7,299 bases of DNA from Porticoccaceae bacterium (GTDB lineage Bacteria > Pseudomonadota > Gammaproteobacteria > Pseudomonadales > Porticoccaceae), in the NCBI GenBank assembly GCA_030741175.1, contig JASLVT010000062.1:1-7299 (forward strand), in the 5' to 3' direction. This document shows positions 6,938-7,299 of the stretch, piece by piece; position 1 is the first letter of the stretch, and every line of letters begins with the position of its first letter. The notes below the pieces were generated by a model that saw nothing but the letters and a program-made list of their open reading frames with translations, did no database searches and was not told the DNA's origin. The position numbers and the translations under genes are program-made.

Positions 6938-6970
6938 AAAAAAGGGGGGCAATTAGCACCCCTTTTTCCT
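6938..6970 (+). terminator. Strong intrinsic terminator between the two small genes
   Basis: AAAAAGGGG (6939-6947) pairs with CCCCTTTTT (6959-6967); inside, after a G/A mismatch, GC (6949-6950) pairs with GC (6956-6957) around an AATTA loop. A-tract and T-tract on either side make it potentially bidirectional. Only 27 nt separate it from the next ATG, too few for a separate promoter downstream of it. It therefore probably acts as a leaky attenuator within a two-gene transcript. Confidence 0.85.
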
Positions 6971-6983
6971 TTAAGCCATTCAC

Positions 6984-7000
6984 AGGGTTTTACAATGAAT
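6984..7000 (+). repeat. Second copy of the ribosome-site/start module (first copy 6686-6702)
   Basis: AGGGTTTTACAATGAAT here differs by a single base from AGGGTTTTAAAATGAAT at 6686-6702. Both contain the Shine-Dalgarno, the 7-nt spacer, the ATG and the second codon of one small gene. The 298-bp offset equals the gene-to-gene distance, consistent with a duplicated unit that included its translation start. Confidence 0.7.
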
Positions 7001-7231
7001 ATTGCCGAATTAATAGAAAAATCAAAGGGAATATTATGGGAAACAACCACGTTTCTCGGTTTGTTGCTAGCTGTTGCAGTGTTAGTGTCTACACTGTTTG
7101 GTCCAAATGTGCCGTTCTTCGGTGGCATCCTAAACAATGTTCAAGGTGTTATTGAAGTACTCGGATCAGAAGGGCTCGGTCTAATCATTGCCATTATGAT
7201 TATATTGAATGTCTGGAAACAAAAATCTTGA
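6995..7231 (+). CDS. Small hydrophobic membrane protein of unknown function, paralogue 2 (78 aa)
   Basis: Function unknown. The layout is the same as the preceding gene: a polar N-terminus (MNIAELIEKSKG), an apolar helix (about 17-36), the central segment FGPNVPFFGGILNN (35-48), VLGSEGL (55-61), a second apolar helix (about 61-73) and a basic tail KQKS. Relative to paralogue 1 it has one extra residue in FGPNVPF, a few more residues at each end, and only weak identity in the first helix. The tail is basic here but acidic-ended in paralogue 1. ATG 6995 has AGGG (6984-6987) 7 nt upstream, in a start region almost identical to that of paralogue 1, which supports a tandem duplication. It lies downstream of one terminator and is closed by another, so it should be made at a lower level than paralogue 1. 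Confidence 0.75.
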   Translation: MNIAELIEKSKGILWETTTFLGLLLAVAVLVSTLFGPNVPFFGGILNNVQGVIEVLGSEGLGLIIAIMIILNVWKQKS

Positions 7232-7251
7232 TTTGGTTAAACGAAGTTTAT

Positions 7252-7283
7252 AAAAAAAAGCACCTTTTTAGGTGTTTTTTTTT
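7252..7283 (+). terminator. Intrinsic terminator closing the small-protein pair
   Basis: CACCT (7261-7265) pairs with AGGTG (7270-7274) around TTTT. The stem extends through a G-T pair and eight A-T pairs (7252-7259 with 7276-7283), giving a long A-flanked hairpin followed by a nine-base T-run (7275-7283). It lies 20 nt after the stop of paralogue 2 and could work in both directions. The last 16 bases of the window show nothing further. Confidence 0.88.
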
Positions 7284-7299
7284 GCCTAAAAACAACCTG

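Noticed and set aside
6934..7137. Minus-strand frame across the terminator and paralogue 2
   Set aside because: It crosses a strong terminator hairpin, and the + strand gene there has a ribosome site and a paralogue.

Overview
The window holds the distal end of a proteorhodopsin (PR) gene followed by an apparently complete retinal-biosynthesis operon, all on the + strand: PR (3' end only) - crtE - crtI - crtB - crtY - blh - idi (type 2). This content and order is the 'PR photosystem cassette' known from marine planktonic bacteria. The gene order, the moderate GC content and the style of the proteins suggest a marine gammaproteobacterium, perhaps SAR92/Porticoccaceae-like. That assignment is inferred from recalled gene order, not from a search.

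Region 1-235: the last 38 codons of PR, including the retinal-binding lysine (codon 65-67), then a 117-bp spacer with a perfect 11-bp hairpin (143-168), a small inverted repeat (198-216) and the crtE ribosome site. Region 236-6519: six biosynthetic genes packed end to end. Gaps are 4 nt at most and most junctions overlap (TTGA, 17 nt, ATGA, ATGA). Start codons vary (ATG, TTG, ATG, GTG, ATG, ATG). The pathway reads: Idi supplies and balances IPP/DMAPP; CrtE makes GGPP; CrtB makes phytoene; CrtI desaturates it to lycopene; CrtY cyclises it to beta-carotene; Blh cleaves it to two all-trans retinal, the chromophore of the upstream opsin. No carotene hydroxylase or ketolase gene is present, so retinal looks like the intended end product.

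Region 6520-7299: a 177-bp AT-rich spacer, then two small (71 and 78 aa) hydrophobic proteins that are clearly paralogous to each other (shared FG-x-VPF-x-GG-x-L-x-N ... VLG-xx-GL pattern). They are separated by a strong hairpin terminator and followed by a second one. Each begins with a nearly identical ribosome site/start module, which points to a tandem duplication. I do not recognise their function; they are the least explained part of the window.

No tRNA, rRNA, CRISPR, insertion sequence or minus-strand gene is supported.
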